Source: Byssovorax sp. (lineage in GTDB: Bacteria > Myxococcota_A > Polyangia > Polyangiales > Polyangiaceae). From it: a stretch of DNA of 64,000 nucleotides. The notes under the pieces were generated by a model. That model worked only from the letters and a program-made list of their open reading frames with translations, made no database searches and was not told the origin of the DNA. The DNA is taken from assembly GCA_025362495.1 (NCBI GenBank), contig JANYGI010000005.1:43428-107427 (forward strand), written 5' to 3'. Position numbers and translations under genes: made by a program. Below, in pieces: positions 62,431-64,000 of the stretch (position 1 is its first letter; each line of letters opens with the position of its first letter).

Positions 62431-62566
62431 ACCGGCCGACGCCGCAGCGTCCGCTTCGGGACGTGACCGTCCAGCCCGCCCCTGGCACGAAGATTGAGCC
62501 GAGCCCCGCCCCTGGGCTAAGCTTCGCGGCGCCGCATCTCCGCCCACGCCCAGCCTGGATATCCCC

Positions 62567-63979
62567 ATGTTTTTCCGTGCCCAGAACCTCGGACCGCTAC
62601 GTGACGCAGAGATCGATCTCTCGAAGGATCTGATCGTGCTCGCGGGACCGAACAACTCGGGGAAGACGTACCTGGCCTGGAGTGTGTACGGGCTCCACCA
62701 TTTCCACGCGAACCTGGAATCCTTCGGCGCGAAATGGGCTGTGCGCCTCATGGCGACGCCGGAACGCCGCATTGATGTGAACACGCTGTTCGCGGACGAC
62801 GGACCTTCGGTCCTCGAAACGCTGGCGGATCAATGCCGTGCACAGCTGTCTCACTGCTTCGCAGCGGAGGCAGCGCGCTTCACGACGACTGAGCTCTCTG
62901 TCCGACTCGACCGAATTTCCATCAGCTCGGGATATACGTCGTCCACCATGCTCGATCGCAACCGAGCGCTGGTCTTGATCATGGATGGGGCAGGCCAAAT
63001 TCACCTTCTACTCTCGGAAAGAATCTACATCGGAGATCTCGACTCGCAGCTGAGAAACGATCGCTTTGCCACGACCGACTGGCAGCCAGCGACGAGCGCC
63101 TTGGTAAAGGCTCTATCCGACGAACAACAGCAGACTTTTTCTCGCCATTTGTCGAACAAGCTCGCCCGACTGATTCCGCGAGCATTGTTCCCGGAGTGTG
63201 TGCTCTTTCCTGCAGAAAGAATCGCTGTCAACATCTTCGCCAAAGAGCTGGCCCTCAAGCGCAGCGAGCTCATCGACGAAATGGTCGATGCGGATCTCGA
63301 GGATCAACCCGACAAGCCGCTGGAGCTGATCAGGCGAAAGGCGGGACGCTATCCCTGGCCAATCCGCGATAGCTTGAAGGTTGCCAACGATCTGGCGAAC
63401 CTCAGCAAAGACAGGAGCGCCTTCTCCGATCTCGCTGACGAGCTGGAGCAGGCCATTCTTGGCGGGGCAGTGAATCTGTCCGACCAGGGTGAGCTTCTTT
63501 TTTCTCCCGATGGCGTGCCCGAGACACGCCTCGCCATCCACCTCACGGCCTCGGTCGTCAAATCGCTCACCAGCCTCGTTTTTTACTTCCGGCACCTCGC
63601 CCAGAAGGGTGATTTCCTCATCATCGACGAGCCCGAGCTGAACCTTCATCCCGACAACCAGCGCAAGATCGCCCGGATCCTCGCCAAGGCCGTCCGGCGG
63701 GGGTTCAAGGTGATGATCAGCACGCACAGCGACTACGTCCTCCGCGAGCTGAATCACCTGATCATGCTGAACAAGCTGCCCGCCGAAGAGGCCAGGGAGC
63801 TGGGGTATGATCCTGAGTTCGCGCTCGATCCCGCCAAGGTCGGCGTGTATCTCGTCGACGATCACCGCGCCGAGAGCATACCGATCGAGGACGCTGGCTT
63901 CTCGATCAAGACGATCGATGCCGTCGTCAACCAGCTCAACATCGACGAGCAGCGCCTCTATGCGCGCCTCGCCGACTGA
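62567..63979 (+). CDS. AAA/OLD-like ATPase (defence-type)
   Basis: A 470-aa ATPase. Walker A is GPNNSGKTYLAWS (about 22-34), the signature region SVVKSLTSLVFYFRHL (about 325), Walker B DFLIIDEPELNLHPDNQRK (about 345) and the H-loop MISTHSDYVLRELN (about 385); the tail has KTIDAVVNQLNIDEQRLYA. This matches the AbiL/AAA_21-type proteins that often pair with a downstream gene. The coding sequence is less GC-rich than the neighbours (about 62.8-63.3 kb), hinting at transfer. Just after its stop an ATG at 63995 begins what may be the partner gene, cut off by the window edge. Confidence 0.82.
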   Translation: MFFRAQNLGPLRDAEIDLSKDLIVLAGPNNSGKTYLAWSVYGLHHFHANLESFGAKWAVRLMATPERRIDVNTLFADDGPSVLETLADQCRAQLSHCFAAEAARFTTTELSVRLDRISISSGYTSSTMLDRNRALVLIMDGAGQIHLLLSERIYIGDLDSQLRNDRFATTDWQPATSALVKALSDEQQQTFSRHLSNKLARLIPRALFPECVLFPAERIAVNIFAKELALKRSELIDEMVDADLEDQPDKPLELIRRKAGRYPWPIRDSLKVANDLANLSKDRSAFSDLADELEQAILGGAVNLSDQGELLFSPDGVPETRLAIHLTASVVKSLTSLVFYFRHLAQKGDFLIIDEPELNLHPDNQRKIARILAKAVRRGFKVMISTHSDYVLRELNHLIMLNKLPAEEARELGYDPEFALDPAKVGVYLVDDHRAESIPIEDAGFSIKTIDAVVNQLNIDEQRLYARLAD

Positions 63980-64000
63980 GCGCCGTCTTCCCCATGGCGA

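Overview
This window reads as chromosomal DNA from a myxobacterium, most likely order Polyangiales (Sorangium/Polyangium relatives). The reasons are the very high G+C with strong GC3 bias, three adjacent membrane-anchored Ser/Thr protein kinases, many lipoproteins with Gly/Ser/Thr-rich linkers after the lipobox, a PEGA-type protein, a DUF2378 protein, and many conserved but unnamed families. Two tRNA genes are present (Leu-TAG, Pro-CGG). There is no rRNA and no CRISPR array.

Layout. 1-10.6 kb: envelope and lipoprotein genes (Cys-rich lipoprotein, HTTM protein, TPR/DUF3857/transglutaminase lipoprotein, GNAT, Rpn-like nuclease, YD-repeat lipoprotein) with several decayed fragments. 10.6-15.7 kb: a poorly conserved patch with a frameshifted gene, a helical protein with an Ala/Pro tail, a degenerate OLD-like ATPase and an unknown protein. 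15.7-20.9 kb: PEGA protein plus three Ser/Thr kinases, all on the minus strand. 21-27.8 kb: metabolic and regulatory genes (SDR, alpha/beta hydrolase, RpoN, Crp/Fnr regulator, receiver-only response regulator). 28-36.3 kb: tRNA-Leu, MsrA, a VKOR-DsbA fusion, an LCAT-like hydrolase and an HlyD/ABC/ABC-2 efflux operon. 36.3-44.8 kb: a TolA-like helical protein, a clan-A glycoside hydrolase, an RCC1-like lipoprotein and a nucleotidyltransferase.

The most striking object is a 5.3-kb IS1-family element (44896-50180). It has 13-bp perfect terminal inverted repeats, an 8-bp target duplication (GACGCCTC), a single-frame IS1 DDE transposase and seven passenger genes in two tightly overlapping operons. 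One is a three-gene set (105-aa unknown, DUF6516/TumE-like protein, pyruvate-kinase-C-domain-like protein). The other is a four-gene set of small, partly DNA-binding-like proteins joined by 4-nt start/stop overlaps. The element sits at the edge of a 42-bp minisatellite.

From 50.2 to 59.1 kb come a Uma2 remnant, a histone-H1-like-tailed protein, a GST, a DUF2378 protein, a chorismate-binding enzyme lacking its central catalytic segment, an HMA-thioredoxin lipoprotein overlapping an outer-membrane protein whose start is broken by two in-frame TGA codons, a receiver-XRE response regulator, tRNA-Pro and an ArsB-like transporter. The right end (59.1-64 kb) has a defence-island look: an ATPase/TOPRIM-like pair, a helical protein, a 43-bp-period palindrome-bearing repeat array and a second OLD/AbiL-like ATPase.

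A genome-level signal also emerges. At least twelve genes carry a TAnnnT hexamer (often TATGCT or TAGGCT) 6-10 nt before the start codon, which suggests widespread leaderless transcription. The same TATGCT hexamer is the -10 box of the tRNA-Leu promoter.
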